Of a stretch of DNA of 64,000 nucleotides, positions 55,884 to 64,000 are shown piece by piece. The stretch lies in assembly GCF_036231355.1 (NCBI RefSeq), contig NZ_CP109496.1, positions 3,100,001 to 3,164,000 of the forward strand, written 5' to 3'. The stretch is from Streptomyces sp. NBC_01431. GTDB taxonomy: Bacteria > Actinomycetota > Actinomycetes > Streptomycetales > Streptomycetaceae. Both the position numbers and the translations under genes were made by a program. The notes beneath the pieces are model-generated. The model searched no databases. It worked only from the letters and a program-made list of their open reading frames with translations, and was not told where the DNA came from. Each line of letters starts with the position of its first letter. The stretch's first letter is position 1.

Positions 55884-57017
55884 CTACCCCCGCCCCCGGA
55901 ACCGGCGCCGGTCGTGCGGGGCGGGCGGCGGGGTGTCCGCGAGCCGCAGCACCCCGCCGTCCCGCCCCGCCACCACCGGCTTGACCGCACGCGCGGCCTT
56001 CGCGCGGTACTGCGCCGCGTCGGCGAGACGGAAGAGCCGCCGCGCCGAGCGCACCTCGCCGATGGGGTCGCCCGTGGAGGCCACCCCGCACGCGACGCCC
56101 TCGCCGAGCTCCAACTCCCCTGCGCGCAGGCAGAGTTGCTCACCGACCGCCACCACCTCGTCGGCGGACGGGCCCACCGAGAGGAGGCAGAACTCGTCGC
56201 CGCCGAGCCGCGCGGCCAGCGCCCCCGGCAGCATCGCCCCGCACAGCGAGAGCACCGAGCCGAAGCGCTCAAGGAGGCGGTCGCCGACCGCGTGGCCCTG
56301 GGTGTCGTTGACCCGTTTGAGGCCGTTCAGATCGCAGACGACGAGGCTGACGACCGCCCCTTCGGTACGGTGCCGCTCGACCGCCTCGTCGAGCCTCATG
56401 TCCACGGCCCGCCGGTTGGCGAGCCCGGTGAGCGGATCGGTGAAGGCCAGGCGGCGTACTTCTTCGAGGCGCTCGGTCTGCGCGATGCCCGCCGCCGCGA
56501 CCGAGGCGAGCACGGTCGCGAAGTCCGCGTCGGCCGCGTCGAAGACAGCCATCACGACCGGTCGCGCGACATACAGCTCGCCCCAGGCCCGCCCGTGCAG
56601 CACGATCGGTGCGACCACGCAGCACCCCCGGCCGCGCCGGCGCAGGGCGGTCACCCTCTCGTGGCAGTACCCCGCCTCCCCGCCGGGCGGCTCGACGGCG
56701 GTCTCGACCCAGGCGTTCGGCTCACCGCCGCCCGCCCAGCGCTCGTGCAGGAACTCGGTGATCTCCGGGAACTGGTGCACGGGGTACGTCTCGTCCTCGG
56801 GGAACTCCTCCTCCCCCGCGGCCCGTTCGCCGTCGTTCACCAGCACCCGCAGCCGGCCGAGGTCGCGCTCCCAGACCGACAGCGCGGCGAAATTCCCACC
56901 GAGCGCCTCGCGCGCACCGTGCGCGGCGGCCCGCCAGGACTCGCGCGGTGTGTGCGTCGCGGCCATCGCCTGCGCCAGCGAAACCACGGCCCGCAGCCGG
57001 GCATCCTCTCCACCCAT
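55884..57017 (-). CDS. GAF-GGDEF diguanylate cyclase-like protein
   Basis: A 377-aa protein. A GAF-type sensor occupies about 10-185, followed by a GGDEF domain (about 195-345) starting FTDPLTGLANRRAVD. The active-site motif LGGDEFCLLS is intact, so c-di-GMP synthesis is plausible. It resembles the CdgE-type proteins of Streptomyces by layout (from memory). c-di-GMP controls development through BldD in this genus. There is no membrane segment. Confidence 0.9.
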   Translation of the reverse strand: MGGEDARLRAVVSLAQAMAATHTPRESWRAAAHGAREALGGNFAALSVWERDLGRLRVLVNDGERAAGEEEFPEDETYPVHQFPEITEFLHERWAGGGEPNAWVETAVEPPGGEAGYCHERVTALRRRGRGCCVVAPIVLHGRAWGELYVARPVVMAVFDAADADFATVLASVAAAGIAQTERLEEVRRLAFTDPLTGLANRRAVDMRLDEAVERHRTEGAVVSLVVCDLNGLKRVNDTQGHAVGDRLLERFGSVLSLCGAMLPGALAARLGGDEFCLLSVGPSADEVVAVGEQLCLRAGELELGEGVACGVASTGDPIGEVRSARRLFRLADAAQYRAKAARAVKPVVAGRDGGVLRLADTPPPAPHDRRRFRGRG

Positions 57018-57130
57018 TCCTCCAGCTTAGGGAGGTATGCGAGGTTTGACCGCCGGGACGCCAGGCTACGGCTACGGCTACGCGAACGACACCGGCCCGC
57101 CGGGCCCCGGCGCACCCGGGGTCACTCCGG

Positions 57131-57919
57131 TCACTCCCCGGGCCACACCGGCTTGCGCTTCTCGTTGAACGCGGCCACGCCCTCCGCCCGGTCGCCCGAG
57201 AAGGCCACCGACCGCCACGCCGCGTCCTCGACCTCCAGGCCGGCCCGCAGGTCGAGGCCCTGCCCGAGCCGCATCGCGCGCTTCGCCGCCCGCAGCCCGA
57301 CGGGCGAGTTGGAGGCCATCCGGCCCGCGAGCGCGAGGGCTTCCGTGCGGGCGTCGTCGGCCAGGACGTCGACGAGTCCCAACTCCCTTGCCTCGACGGC
57401 CTCGACACGGCGCGCGGTGAAGACCAGCTCGGCGGCGCGCGCGGCGCCGACCCTGCGCGGCAGCAGCTGCGTACCGCCGCCGCCGGGGATCACGCCGACC
57501 GACACCTCGGGCAGACCCACCACGGCGGTGGCGTCCGCCACGATCACGTCACAGGCCAGCGCCAACTCGAAGCCGCCACCCAGGGCGAAGCCGTGCACGG
57601 CGGCCACGGTGGGCATCGGCAGTTCGAGCACGCCGGTGTAGGCGGCGCGTGCGGTGGGCCGCTGGCGCACCAGCTCCGCGTCCGTGAAGGAGTTGCGCTC
57701 CTTCAGGTCGGCGCCCACACAGAACGCCCGCTCGTGGGTCGACGTCAGCACGGTGACCCGGGCGTCGCGGTCGGCGGCGAGCGCGTCGCAGGCGGCGGCG
57801 ATGGAACGGGCCATCTCCGTCGAGACCGCGTTCATGGCCTTGGGCCGGTCGAGCACCAGCTCGGCGACGAACCCCTCGCGCCGTACGACGACGTACTCCC
57901 CGAACCGCTGCTCAGCCAT
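57131..57919 (-). CDS. enoyl-CoA hydratase/isomerase family protein
   Basis: A 262-aa crotonase-fold protein: the oxyanion motifs RAFCVGADLKE and FALGGGFELALACD are present. The catalytic glutamates are placed at GLPEVSVGVIPGGGGTQLLPR. It probably hydrates enoyl-CoA in beta-oxidation or amino-acid breakdown; the substrate is unknown. It lies between the GGDEF and cya genes on the same strand. Confidence 0.92.
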   Translation of the reverse strand: MAEQRFGEYVVVRREGFVAELVLDRPKAMNAVSTEMARSIAAACDALAADRDARVTVLTSTHERAFCVGADLKERNSFTDAELVRQRPTARAAYTGVLELPMPTVAAVHGFALGGGFELALACDVIVADATAVVGLPEVSVGVIPGGGGTQLLPRRVGAARAAELVFTARRVEAVEARELGLVDVLADDARTEALALAGRMASNSPVGLRAAKRAMRLGQGLDLRAGLEVEDAAWRSVAFSGDRAEGVAAFNEKRKPVWPGE

Positions 57920-58067
57920 GCGAACCCCTCCGCGTTAACGAACGTTACGTCGGGAGTGATCCTAGGTGTCGCGCCGCTACCTCAGCCAGGGCCGTCCGGG
58001 CTCCGAGCGGGCTTGGCGACCAGCCACCACGCGCCCGCACCCGAGCCACTCGGTTCCCGCGGAGCGC

Positions 58068-59258
58068 TCAGGCTTCGCGCCGGTGCAGGAGCCAGGGCTC
58101 CACGACGCCGAGTCCGCGCACCGGGCGCTGCCACATGGGCTGGAGCGCGAAGCGGTACTTCGGCACGGCGGCCGGCTCCTCGCCCTCCTTCTCGGCCGCG
58201 GCGGCCTCCTCTGCGGCCTGGGCCTCGGAGACGGGGGCGTCGCCGGTACGGGCCAGCTCCTCCGCGAACGCCCCGTCGACCAGAACGGCGTCCTTCGGAG
58301 CTATCGAGGTGAGCCGGCTCGCGAGGTTCACGGTCGTGCCGAACACGTCGCCCATCCGGGTCGTGACGGTGCCGAACGCGATGCCCACGCGCAGCTCGGG
58401 CATCGTCTCGTCGCCCGCCATGGTCTCGATCAGCCGCAGCGAGATCTCGGCGGCGGTCCCGGCGTCGTCGGCCGCGAAGAGGACTTCGTCGCCCAGCGTC
58501 TTGATGAGCCGCCCGCCGTGGGCCGCGACCAGATCCGCGGCGGTCGTCTCGAAGGCCTCGACGAGCTCGCCGAGCTCCTCCTCCTCCAGGCGCCGGGTGA
58601 GCCGGGTGAACCCGACGAGGTCGGCGAAGCCGACGGCGAGGCGGCGGTCGACCATCTCCTCGTCGTCGGCAGCCTGCACCACGCGTCCCGTGGCGGCGGC
58701 CAGCTGCCGCCGCCAGACGTAGACCAGGAATTCCTCCAGCTCCGGCAGGAGCAGTTCGACCAGCGGATACGTGACTTCCGTACGGGTCATGCCGGGCTCG
58801 GGCGGCTCGGTCAGGCCCTCCAGAAAAGAATCAATCTGCCATTCGGCCAGCCGGGCGGTGGTCTGCCCGGTGGAGCGGGCCACCTGCACCGCCATCGGCT
58901 CGCTGAGCAGCCCCGCCTCCACGAGTCCGGCAAGCCGCCGCAGGGCGAGCACGTCGGCCTCGGTGAGCGCCTTGGCCTGCCCGATGTCGGCGAACCCCAT
59001 GGCCCGCCAGAACCGGGACGCCAGCTCCATGGAGACGCCCGCCGTACGGGCCGCCTGGAAGGGGGTGTAGCGCCGCTCGGCGCCGAGGATCAGCTGCTCA
59101 AGGCGGATGGCGAGCGGGTCGTCGGTCGGCTCGGCGGTGTGGTCGACCTCGTGGTGCGGGGTCGGATACGCGGAGGACGGGGGGTCCGAAGGGGTGCCGG
59201 CGCCGCGGCCGTCACCGGTACCGGCGTCCGCGCCGGACCGTGTCTCGTCGACGGTCAC
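58068..59258 (-). CDS. cya: class III adenylate cyclase
   Basis: A 396-aa protein from GTG 59258 behind CAGGAGG. An N-terminal helical domain of about 190 residues (VSMELASRFWRAMGFADIGQ) precedes the class III cyclase domain with VGFADLVGFTRLTRRL (metal-binding aspartate), GGRLIKTLGDEVLF and GDVFGTTVNLASRL. No membrane segment is visible. In Streptomyces the cya product makes cAMP involved in germination and development. The far longer upstream frame lacks domain content. Confidence 0.93.
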   Translation of the reverse strand: MTVDETRSGADAGTGDGRGAGTPSDPPSSAYPTPHHEVDHTAEPTDDPLAIRLEQLILGAERRYTPFQAARTAGVSMELASRFWRAMGFADIGQAKALTEADVLALRRLAGLVEAGLLSEPMAVQVARSTGQTTARLAEWQIDSFLEGLTEPPEPGMTRTEVTYPLVELLLPELEEFLVYVWRRQLAAATGRVVQAADDEEMVDRRLAVGFADLVGFTRLTRRLEEEELGELVEAFETTAADLVAAHGGRLIKTLGDEVLFAADDAGTAAEISLRLIETMAGDETMPELRVGIAFGTVTTRMGDVFGTTVNLASRLTSIAPKDAVLVDGAFAEELARTGDAPVSEAQAAEEAAAAEKEGEEPAAVPKYRFALQPMWQRPVRGLGVVEPWLLHRREA

Positions 59259-59421
59259 CGGCCGCCTCCTGCCCGTTGCCTGCGCACTGCCCTGCCGATC
59301 TGTCGCTGGATCGGCCCCCACGATACGGCAGGTGTGCCGTAGCTCACGTCCGCTCCCCTCGGTAGGGGCCCTTGGTCCCTTCCCCGCCCGCCCCGGGTGC
59401 CCGGCGGGTGGGAAGGCACCC

Positions 59422-60276
59422 TCATGCCGGGCGCAGGTGGACGATGTCGCCCGCCGCCACCGGCCGCTGCACGCCCTCTTCGGTCGCGAGGACGAGCCGC
59501 CCGTCCCCGTCGACGGCCACCGCCTCGCCCCGTACCGACTGCCCTCCGGGCAGCTCCGCCCGCACCGGGCGGCCCAGCGTCGCGCAGTTCGCCGCGTACG
59601 CCTCGTGGAGCCCGGACGCCACCGGGTCGCCCGACGCCGCGCGCCACGCCTCGTACCGCTCCTCAAGGGAGCGCAGCACCGCCCGCAGCAGGGTGTCGCG
59701 GTCGGTGGAGACGGCCTCGGCGAGCGCGAGGGAGCCCGCGCCCGGCACGGGGAGTTCGTCGGCGCGCAGGGTCACGTTGAGGCCGATGCCGACGACGACG
59801 GCCTCCGCTCCGGCCCGCTCCGCGAGGATTCCGCCCGCCTTGCGCTCCTCGCCGTCCACGGTGACCAGGAGGTCGTTGGGCCATTTGAGGGCCACCTCCA
59901 CGCCCGCCGCCCGCGCGAGCCCGCCGGCCACCGCGACCCCGGTGAGCAGCGGCAGCCATCCCCACCGCTCGACCGGCACCGACTCCCCCGGCTTCAGCAG
60001 TACGGAGAAGAACAGCCCGGAGCGCGCCGGCGCCGACCAGCGCCGGTCCAGGCGGCCGCGCCCCGCGGTCTGCTCCTCCGCGATCAGCACCGCGCCCTCG
60101 GCCAGTGCGTCCGCCTTCGCCGCGAGGTCGGAGTTGGTGGAGCCGGTCGCGGTCAGCACGTCAAGCGAGGTCCACAAGCTCTCCGGCCGCAGCAGGGCGC
60201 GGCGCAGCGCGGTGGCGTTCAGGGGCGGCCGGTCGAGGTCGGACCAGCGGCTGTCGGATGCGTCCGGAGGTGTCAT
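59422..60276 (-). CDS. birA: biotin-[acetyl-CoA-carboxylase] ligase
   Basis: A 284-aa protein with the biotin protein ligase core: [10 protein letters not shown], the biotin/ATP loop [14 protein letters not shown], and LKWPNDLLV with its catalytic lysine. It has no N-terminal DNA-binding domain, as in most actinobacterial BirA proteins. It attaches biotin to carboxylase carrier domains. It is divergent from the carboxylase beta gene, with 131 bp between them. Confidence 0.93.
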   Translation of the reverse strand: MTPPDASDSRWSDLDRPPLNATALRRALLRPESLWTSLDVLTATGSTNSDLAAKADALAEGAVLIAEEQTAGRGRLDRRWSAPARSGLFFSVLLKPGESVPVERWGWLPLLTGVAVAGGLARAAGVEVALKWPNDLLVTVDGEERKAGGILAERAGAEAVVVGIGLNVTLRADELPVPGAGSLALAEAVSTDRDTLLRAVLRSLEERYEAWRAASGDPVASGLHEAYAANCATLGRPVRAELPGGQSVRGEAVAVDGDGRLVLATEEGVQRPVAAGDIVHLRPA

Positions 60277-60407
60277 GCAGCCAGGTTAGGCGGCAATTGC
60301 AAGGCCCTCAGGGTGTGGCCAACGCCGCACTGCCGAACCGTATGCGCGCCACTACCCTACGAGTCAGTAGCCACCATCCCCGTGACCAGGCAGGGAGCCG
60401 CATCCCG

Positions 60408-62027
60408 ATGTCCGAGCCGGAAAACCACGACGCAGTCGACGCGATCGCCATCTCCAGCAACAAAGGCAGTCACACCACCGCGGGAAAGATCGCGGACCTT
60501 CAGCGCCGTATCGACGAGGCGACGCACGCCGGCTCCGCGCGCGCGGTCGAAAAGCAGCACGCCAAGGGCAAGTTGACGGCGCGTGAGCGGGTCGACCTGC
60601 TGCTCGACGAGGGCTCGTTCGTGGAACTGGACGAGTTCGCCCGGCACCGCTCGACCAACTTCGGGATCGAGAAGAACCGCCCGTACGGCGACGGCGTGGT
60701 CACCGGCTACGGGACCGTCGACGGCCGCCCGGTGTGCGTGTACTCGCAGGACTTCACCATCTTCGGCGGCTCGCTGGGCGAGGTCTACGGCGAGAAGATC
60801 GTCAAGGTCATGGACTTCGCCATGAAGACCGGCTGCCCGGTCATCGGCATCAACGACGGCGGTGGCGCCCGCATCCAGGAGGGTGTCGTCGCGCTCGGCC
60901 TCTTCGCGGAGATCTTCCGGCGCAACGTCCACGCCTCCGGCGTCGTCCCGCAGATCTCGCTGATCGTCGGCCCGTGCGCGGGCGGCGCGGTGTACTCGCC
61001 CGCCATCACCGACTTCACGGTCATGGTCGACCAGACCTCGCACATGTTCATCACCGGGCCGGACGTCATCAAGACCGTCACCGGCGAGGACGTCGGCTTC
61101 GAGGAGCTCGGCGGCGCCCGCACCCACAACACCACCTCGGGCGTGGCGCACCACATGGCGGGCGACGAGAAGGACGCCATCGAGTACGTCAAGTCGCTGC
61201 TGTCCTACCTCCCGTCGAACAACTTGAGCGAGGCCCCCGCCTTCCCCGAGGAGGCCGACCTCGAAGTGACCGACGAGGACCGGGAGTTGGACACGCTCAT
61301 CCCGGACTCCGCGAACCAGCCGTACGACATGCACACGGCCATCGAGCACGTCCTGGACGACGGCGAGTTCCTGGAGACGCAGGCCCTGTTCGCTCCGAAC
61401 ATCATCACCGGCTTCGGCCGCGTCGAGGGCTACCCGGTAGGCATCGTCGCCAACCAGCCCATGCAGTTCGCCGGTTGCCTCGACATCAACGCCTCCGAGA
61501 AGGCCGCTCGCTTCGTGCGCACCTGCGACGCGTTCAACGTTCCCGTGGTCACCTTCGTGGACGTGCCGGGCTTCCTGCCGGGCGTGGACCAGGAGTACGG
61601 CGGCATCATCCGCCGCGGCGCCAAGCTGATCTACGCGTACGCCGAGGCGACCGTCCCGCTGATCACGGTCATCACCCGCAAGGCCTTCGGCGGCGCGTAC
61701 GACGTCATGGGCTCCAAGCACCTGGGCGCCGACCTCAACCTGGCCTGGCCGACCGCGCAGATCGCGGTCATGGGCGCGCAGGGCGCGGTCAACATCCTGC
61801 ACCGGCGCACGATCGCGGCGGCCGAGGACCAGGACAGCGCGCGCGCCGAGCTGATCGCGGACTACGAGGACACCCTCCTCAACCCGTACATCGCGGCCGA
61901 GCGCGGCTACGTCGACGCCGTGATCATGCCGTCGGACACCCGCGCCCACCTCGTGCGGGGTCTGCGTCAGCTGCGCACGAAGCGGGAATCCCTGCCTCCG
62001 AAGAAGCACGGCAACATCCCCCTCTAG
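60408..62027 (+). CDS. pccB: acyl-CoA (propionyl-CoA) carboxylase beta subunit
   Basis: A 539-aa carboxyltransferase. The two crotonase-like halves contain [13 protein letters not shown] and [12 protein letters not shown] (N-terminal) and [21 protein letters not shown] and [12 protein letters not shown] (C-terminal), the acyl-CoA and biotin pocket motifs. It transfers CO2 from biotin on the alpha subunit to propionyl- or acetyl-CoA. It forms a complex with the epsilon subunit encoded 25 bp downstream and with an alpha subunit encoded elsewhere. The start ATG 60408 was chosen because upstream codons lie in the promoter. Confidence 0.95.
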   Translation: MSEPENHDAVDAIAISSNKGSHTTAGKIADLQRRIDEATHAGSARAVEKQHAKGKLTARERVDLLLDEGSFVELDEFARHRSTNFGIEKNRPYGDGVVTGYGTVDGRPVCVYSQDFTIFGGSLGEVYGEKIVKVMDFAMKTGCPVIGINDGGGARIQEGVVALGLFAEIFRRNVHASGVVPQISLIVGPCAGGAVYSPAITDFTVMVDQTSHMFITGPDVIKTVTGEDVGFEELGGARTHNTTSGVAHHMAGDEKDAIEYVKSLLSYLPSNNLSEAPAFPEEADLEVTDEDRELDTLIPDSANQPYDMHTAIEHVLDDGEFLETQALFAPNIITGFGRVEGYPVGIVANQPMQFAGCLDINASEKAARFVRTCDAFNVPVVTFVDVPGFLPGVDQEYGGIIRRGAKLIYAYAEATVPLITVITRKAFGGAYDVMGSKHLGADLNLAWPTAQIAVMGAQGAVNILHRRTIAAAEDQDSARAELIADYEDTLLNPYIAAERGYVDAVIMPSDTRAHLVRGLRQLRTKRESLPPKKHGNIPL

Positions 62028-62052
62028 CCCCCAACTCCCGCGAGGAGCCGCT

Positions 62053-62259
62053 GTGATCAAGGTCGTACGGGGCAATCCGACCCCGGAGGAGCTGGCCGCC
62101 GCACTGGCGGTGGTCCAGGCGCGCGCCGCGGCGACGGCTTCGGCCGCGCCCGGTGCGCCGCAGCCGCCCGAGGGCTGGTCCGACCCCGCGCGCATCGCCC
62201 GCCGCGCCCTGCCGAGGCCCGGGGCCCGCACCTGGGCCAGGACGTACTGGCCGGCGTAG
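62053..62259 (+). CDS. pccE: acyl-CoA carboxylase epsilon subunit
   Basis: A 68-aa protein from GTG 62053 ([22 protein letters not shown]), with the helical start and the C-terminal [10 protein letters not shown]...[13 protein letters not shown] pattern typical of the small epsilon subunits of actinobacterial carboxylases. It stabilises the alpha-beta complex. It follows pccB by 25 bp, and a hairpin follows. Confidence 0.92.
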   Translation: MIKVVRGNPTPEELAAALAVVQARAAATASAAPGAPQPPEGWSDPARIARRALPRPGARTWARTYWPA

Positions 62260-62272
62260 CCCACCCACCGGC

Positions 62273-62303
62273 GGCCGGCCCCTTCGAGCGAGGGGGTCCG
62301 GCC
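62273..62303. terminator. terminator of pccB-pccE
   Basis: GGCCGGCCCC (from 62273) pairs imperfectly with GGGGGTCCGGCC (to 62303), 13 bp past the pccE stop. Confidence 0.6.
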
Positions 62304-62396
62304 GTCCTGCGCGTCTGCCTCGAAGGCCCCGGCCGACGCCCTGCGCCGGGGCACGGGGCCGAAGCACCGGCCACGCTGGGGCATTCGACACCGGCG

Positions 62397-62418
62397 GCCT
62401 GAGTACCCGTACTCAGGC
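62397..62418. promoter_or_regulatory. 22-bp perfect palindrome before 42-aa membrane protein gene
   Basis: GCCTGAGTAC-CC-GTACTCAGGC has 10-bp perfect arms. It ends 22 bp before a possible -10 box (TATCGA, 62441-62446), about where an activator or repressor next to the -35 would sit. The ATG at 62451 could then be at or near +1 (leaderless). Confidence 0.6.
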
Positions 62419-62450
62419 GCACCCCCGGCCCTCGTCGCAGTATCGATTGC

Positions 62451-62579
62451 ATGCTGTGGTCGGACCCGGAGAACGAGCCGCCGAAGGAACTGCGGGACGC
62501 GCAGGCGATGATGCGCCGGGCGGGCCTCCTGCTCGCCCTGGCGATGGTCGTGGCGATGGTCGTGGTCGGCATCCGCTGA
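62451..62579 (+). CDS. 42-aa single-pass membrane protein
   Basis: A short frame from ATG 62451: [20 protein letters not shown], then a membrane helix (about 24-40, rich in L, A, M and V) and a two-residue tail GIR-stop. The acidic N-terminus would be cytoplasmic. No ribosome site is visible, but a palindrome and -10-like box precede it. Small membrane proteins like this are conserved near pccB in Streptomyces (from memory). The function is unknown. Confidence 0.65.
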   Translation: MLWSDPENEPPKELRDAQAMMRRAGLLLALAMVVAMVVVGIR

Positions 62580-62629
62580 GCCCCCGGGCGCCCGCCTCGC
62601 CCGCGCGCGGGCGCCCTACGATGGCGCCC

Positions 62630-63232
62630 ATGACTGCTCAGCGCCGCCTCGTCCTCGCCTCCCAATCACCCGCCCGGCTCGGACTGCTCCGCCAGGCCGG
62701 ACTCGCCCCCGAGGTGATCGTCAGCGGTGTGGACGAAGACGCGATGACCGCCCCGAACCCCGCCGAACTCGCCCGCGTACTCGCCGAGGCGAAGGCGGAC
62801 GCGGTGGCGGGGCGCCCCGAGGCCGCCGGAGCGCTGGTCATCGGCTGCGACTCGGTACTGGAACTCGACGGCGAGGCGCTCGGCAAGCCCGCCGACGCCG
62901 AGGACGCCACGGCCCGCTGGAAGTCGATGCGCGGCCGCGCGGGCATCCTCCAGACGGGCCACTGCGTGATCGACACCGCGACGGGCGAGCGCGCGTCGCG
63001 AACCGCCTCGACGGTCGTACGGTTCGGCGACCCCACCGACGCGGAGATCGCGGCGTACGTGGCGAGCGGTGAACCCCTTGACGTGGCGGGGGCGTTCACG
63101 CTCGACGGCCGTTCGGCACCGTTCGTCGACTCCATCGAGGGCAACCACGGCAACGTCATCGGGCTCTCCCTGCCGCTGCTGCGCAAGCTGCTCGGCGAGC
63201 TCGGGATCTCGATCACCGACCTCTGGGCCTAG
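62630..63232 (+). CDS. maf: Maf-type nucleoside triphosphate pyrophosphatase
   Basis: A 200-aa protein from ATG 62630 (ATG 62621 is possible). The Maf hallmarks are present: [19 protein letters not shown] at the start, [18 protein letters not shown], and [19 protein letters not shown] near the end. The family hydrolyses non-canonical nucleotides or dTTP/UTP to monophosphates. It lies 50 bp after the 42-aa gene. Confidence 0.93.
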   Translation: MTAQRRLVLASQSPARLGLLRQAGLAPEVIVSGVDEDAMTAPNPAELARVLAEAKADAVAGRPEAAGALVIGCDSVLELDGEALGKPADAEDATARWKSMRGRAGILQTGHCVIDTATGERASRTASTVVRFGDPTDAEIAAYVASGEPLDVAGAFTLDGRSAPFVDSIEGNHGNVIGLSLPLLRKLLGELGISITDLWA

Positions 63233-63250
63233 CGGGCGCGCGGGACGGGC

Positions 63251-63706
63251 TCAGGCGGCGGCCGGGGCGCCGTCGTGGGCGCCGGGGGCGCCGTCTTCGG
63301 ACTCGGGCGCCCCGGGCTCCTTCACGTACGCCAGGAGTACGTACACGAGCAGCGCGAGCACCACCATCAGGACCGCGAAGGCGTACCAGCCGACGAGGCC
63401 GACGGTCAGCGCGCCGAGCACCCCGTGCACCACCGCACAGGCGATCACCGCGATGCGGCCGAAGCGGCCGGGGGCCCGGTCGCGGATGCCGACGACCAGC
63501 AGAACGATTCCGCAGCCGACGAGGAAGAGGCCGAACAGCCCGCCCGCGACCCAGGCCCCGGTGGAAATCGCCTTCGGATCCATCCCGGCCAGGGACATGT
63601 GCTGGTTGCCGGCGACGAGGCCGAGGACCCAGTTGACGAGCACGACCGCACAGGCCTCGGCGAAGAGGACGAGCGCGGCCACGATGGCGATCGGTCTGCG
63701 CAGCAC
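63251..63706 (-). CDS. hypothetical integral membrane protein
   Basis: A 151-aa protein from GTG 63706, chosen for the ACAGGGGGG ribosome site over a TTG at 63790. It has four membrane segments (about 6-28, 47-68, 78-97 and 103-123) and an acidic Pro/Ala tail. No family is recognised. Conserved next to maf and the carboxylase genes in Streptomyces, to my recollection. Confidence 0.7.
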   Translation of the reverse strand: MLRRPIAIVAALVLFAEACAVVLVNWVLGLVAGNQHMSLAGMDPKAISTGAWVAGGLFGLFLVGCGIVLLVVGIRDRAPGRFGRIAVIACAVVHGVLGALTVGLVGWYAFAVLMVVLALLVYVLLAYVKEPGAPESEDGAPGAHDGAPAAA

Positions 63707-64000
63707 GGCGCTGCACCCCCCTGTTACCCCTAGTACGGCGACGTGCCGCACGCTACTAACCGGTAGGGCTTCGTACAAGGGTCCGGACAAGAACGGCGGC
63801 GGATCTTGGCCCCGCGGACCGCGGCACGGGGACGGAGCTCCCCCTCAGCCGCAAAGAATCATTCGGCCATTCGTAGGGACTCGACAAAGAAACGCGGGGT
63901 CCTGCTGGCCGCCGAGACAGAGACCTTGGCCACACCACACCGCTACTGTGCGGTACGGGAGCCGGGCGTACCGTGGTCCGACAAGGGATTTCGCGACTTG
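63707..64000. other. intergenic region at window end
   Basis: No credible gene is seen. Position suggests that it is the promoter region of a plus-strand gene beginning beyond 64000; the biotin-carrying carboxylase alpha subunit would be expected there. Confidence 0.4.

Noticed and set aside
60357..62384. Minus-strand open frame opposite pccB
   Set aside because: It is antisense to a fully conserved carboxyltransferase.

Overview
The window is high-GC actinomycete chromosome, almost certainly Streptomyces. Third codon positions are strongly G/C-biased, GTG and TTG starts are common, and the gene content is actinobacterial: mycothiol-conjugate amidase, an acyl-CoA carboxylase beta/epsilon pair, class III adenylate cyclase, GTP-type PEP carboxykinase, a DasR-type operator before a chitinase, and an LAXTG sortase substrate. 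The order greA / mca / ilvA / metB / msrA / hutH / cya / birA / pccB-pccE / maf is, from memory, the conserved core order of Streptomyces chromosomes. I saw no rRNA, tRNA, CRISPR array or intact insertion sequence.

Layout. (1) 1-8164: the end of a Tad/Flp pilus locus (CpaB/RcpC, cut by the window edge), a zinc-ribbon protein, then a duplicated module. Copy 1 is a large class III pilin-like protein, a lipoprotein, a DUF3592 membrane protein and a four-helix membrane protein. Copy 2 has the same four components, but the four-helix protein is fused to the front of the pilin-like protein and the DUF3592 gene is inverted. The same 16-bp palindrome lies upstream of both pilin-like genes. This is the most unusual part of the window. 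(2) 8650-11280: secreted GH18 chitinase with a DasR-like site, and a secreted serine protease. (3) 11537-13662: three tiny overlapping genes divergent from an HTH-DUF5919/Nudix pair. (4) 13756-20923: a divergent catabolic cluster (gluconate-type permease, RidA, IclR regulator, PfkB sugar kinase; D-serine deaminase-like enzyme, D-aminoacylase) around a perfect 23-bp palindrome. (5) 20856-31413: GH5 hydrolase, alanine-type aminotransferase, PEP carboxykinase, hemolysin III family protein with TetR regulator, thioredoxin-domain DUF255 protein. (6) 31624-34848: a 1074-aa STAND ATPase with TPR repeats. (7) 34897-45341: mca, greA, a DrrAB-type ABC exporter, ilvA, MarR, a miniature sigma/anti-sigma-like pair, metB, msrA. 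(8) 45342-46642: a small accessory patch with a lower-GC hypothetical gene and a frameshifted gene. (9) 46800-54071: DUF4291 protein, GntR regulator and drug/metabolite exporter, YahK-type alcohol dehydrogenase with its divergent XRE regulator, L,D-transpeptidase, sortase substrate. (10) 54170-63706: hutH, GAF-GGDEF protein, enoyl-CoA hydratase, cya, birA, pccB-pccE, a 42-aa membrane protein, maf.

Functional links. BirA biotinylates the carboxylase alpha subunit that partners PccB/PccE; the alpha gene probably lies just past position 64000. A nucleotide cyclase (Cya) and a diguanylate cyclase-like protein lie close together. The kinase, IclR, RidA and permease genes are probably one co-regulated catabolic unit with the two D-amino-acid enzymes. 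Region 1 reads as a cell-surface system built on pilin-type export beside the Tad machinery.
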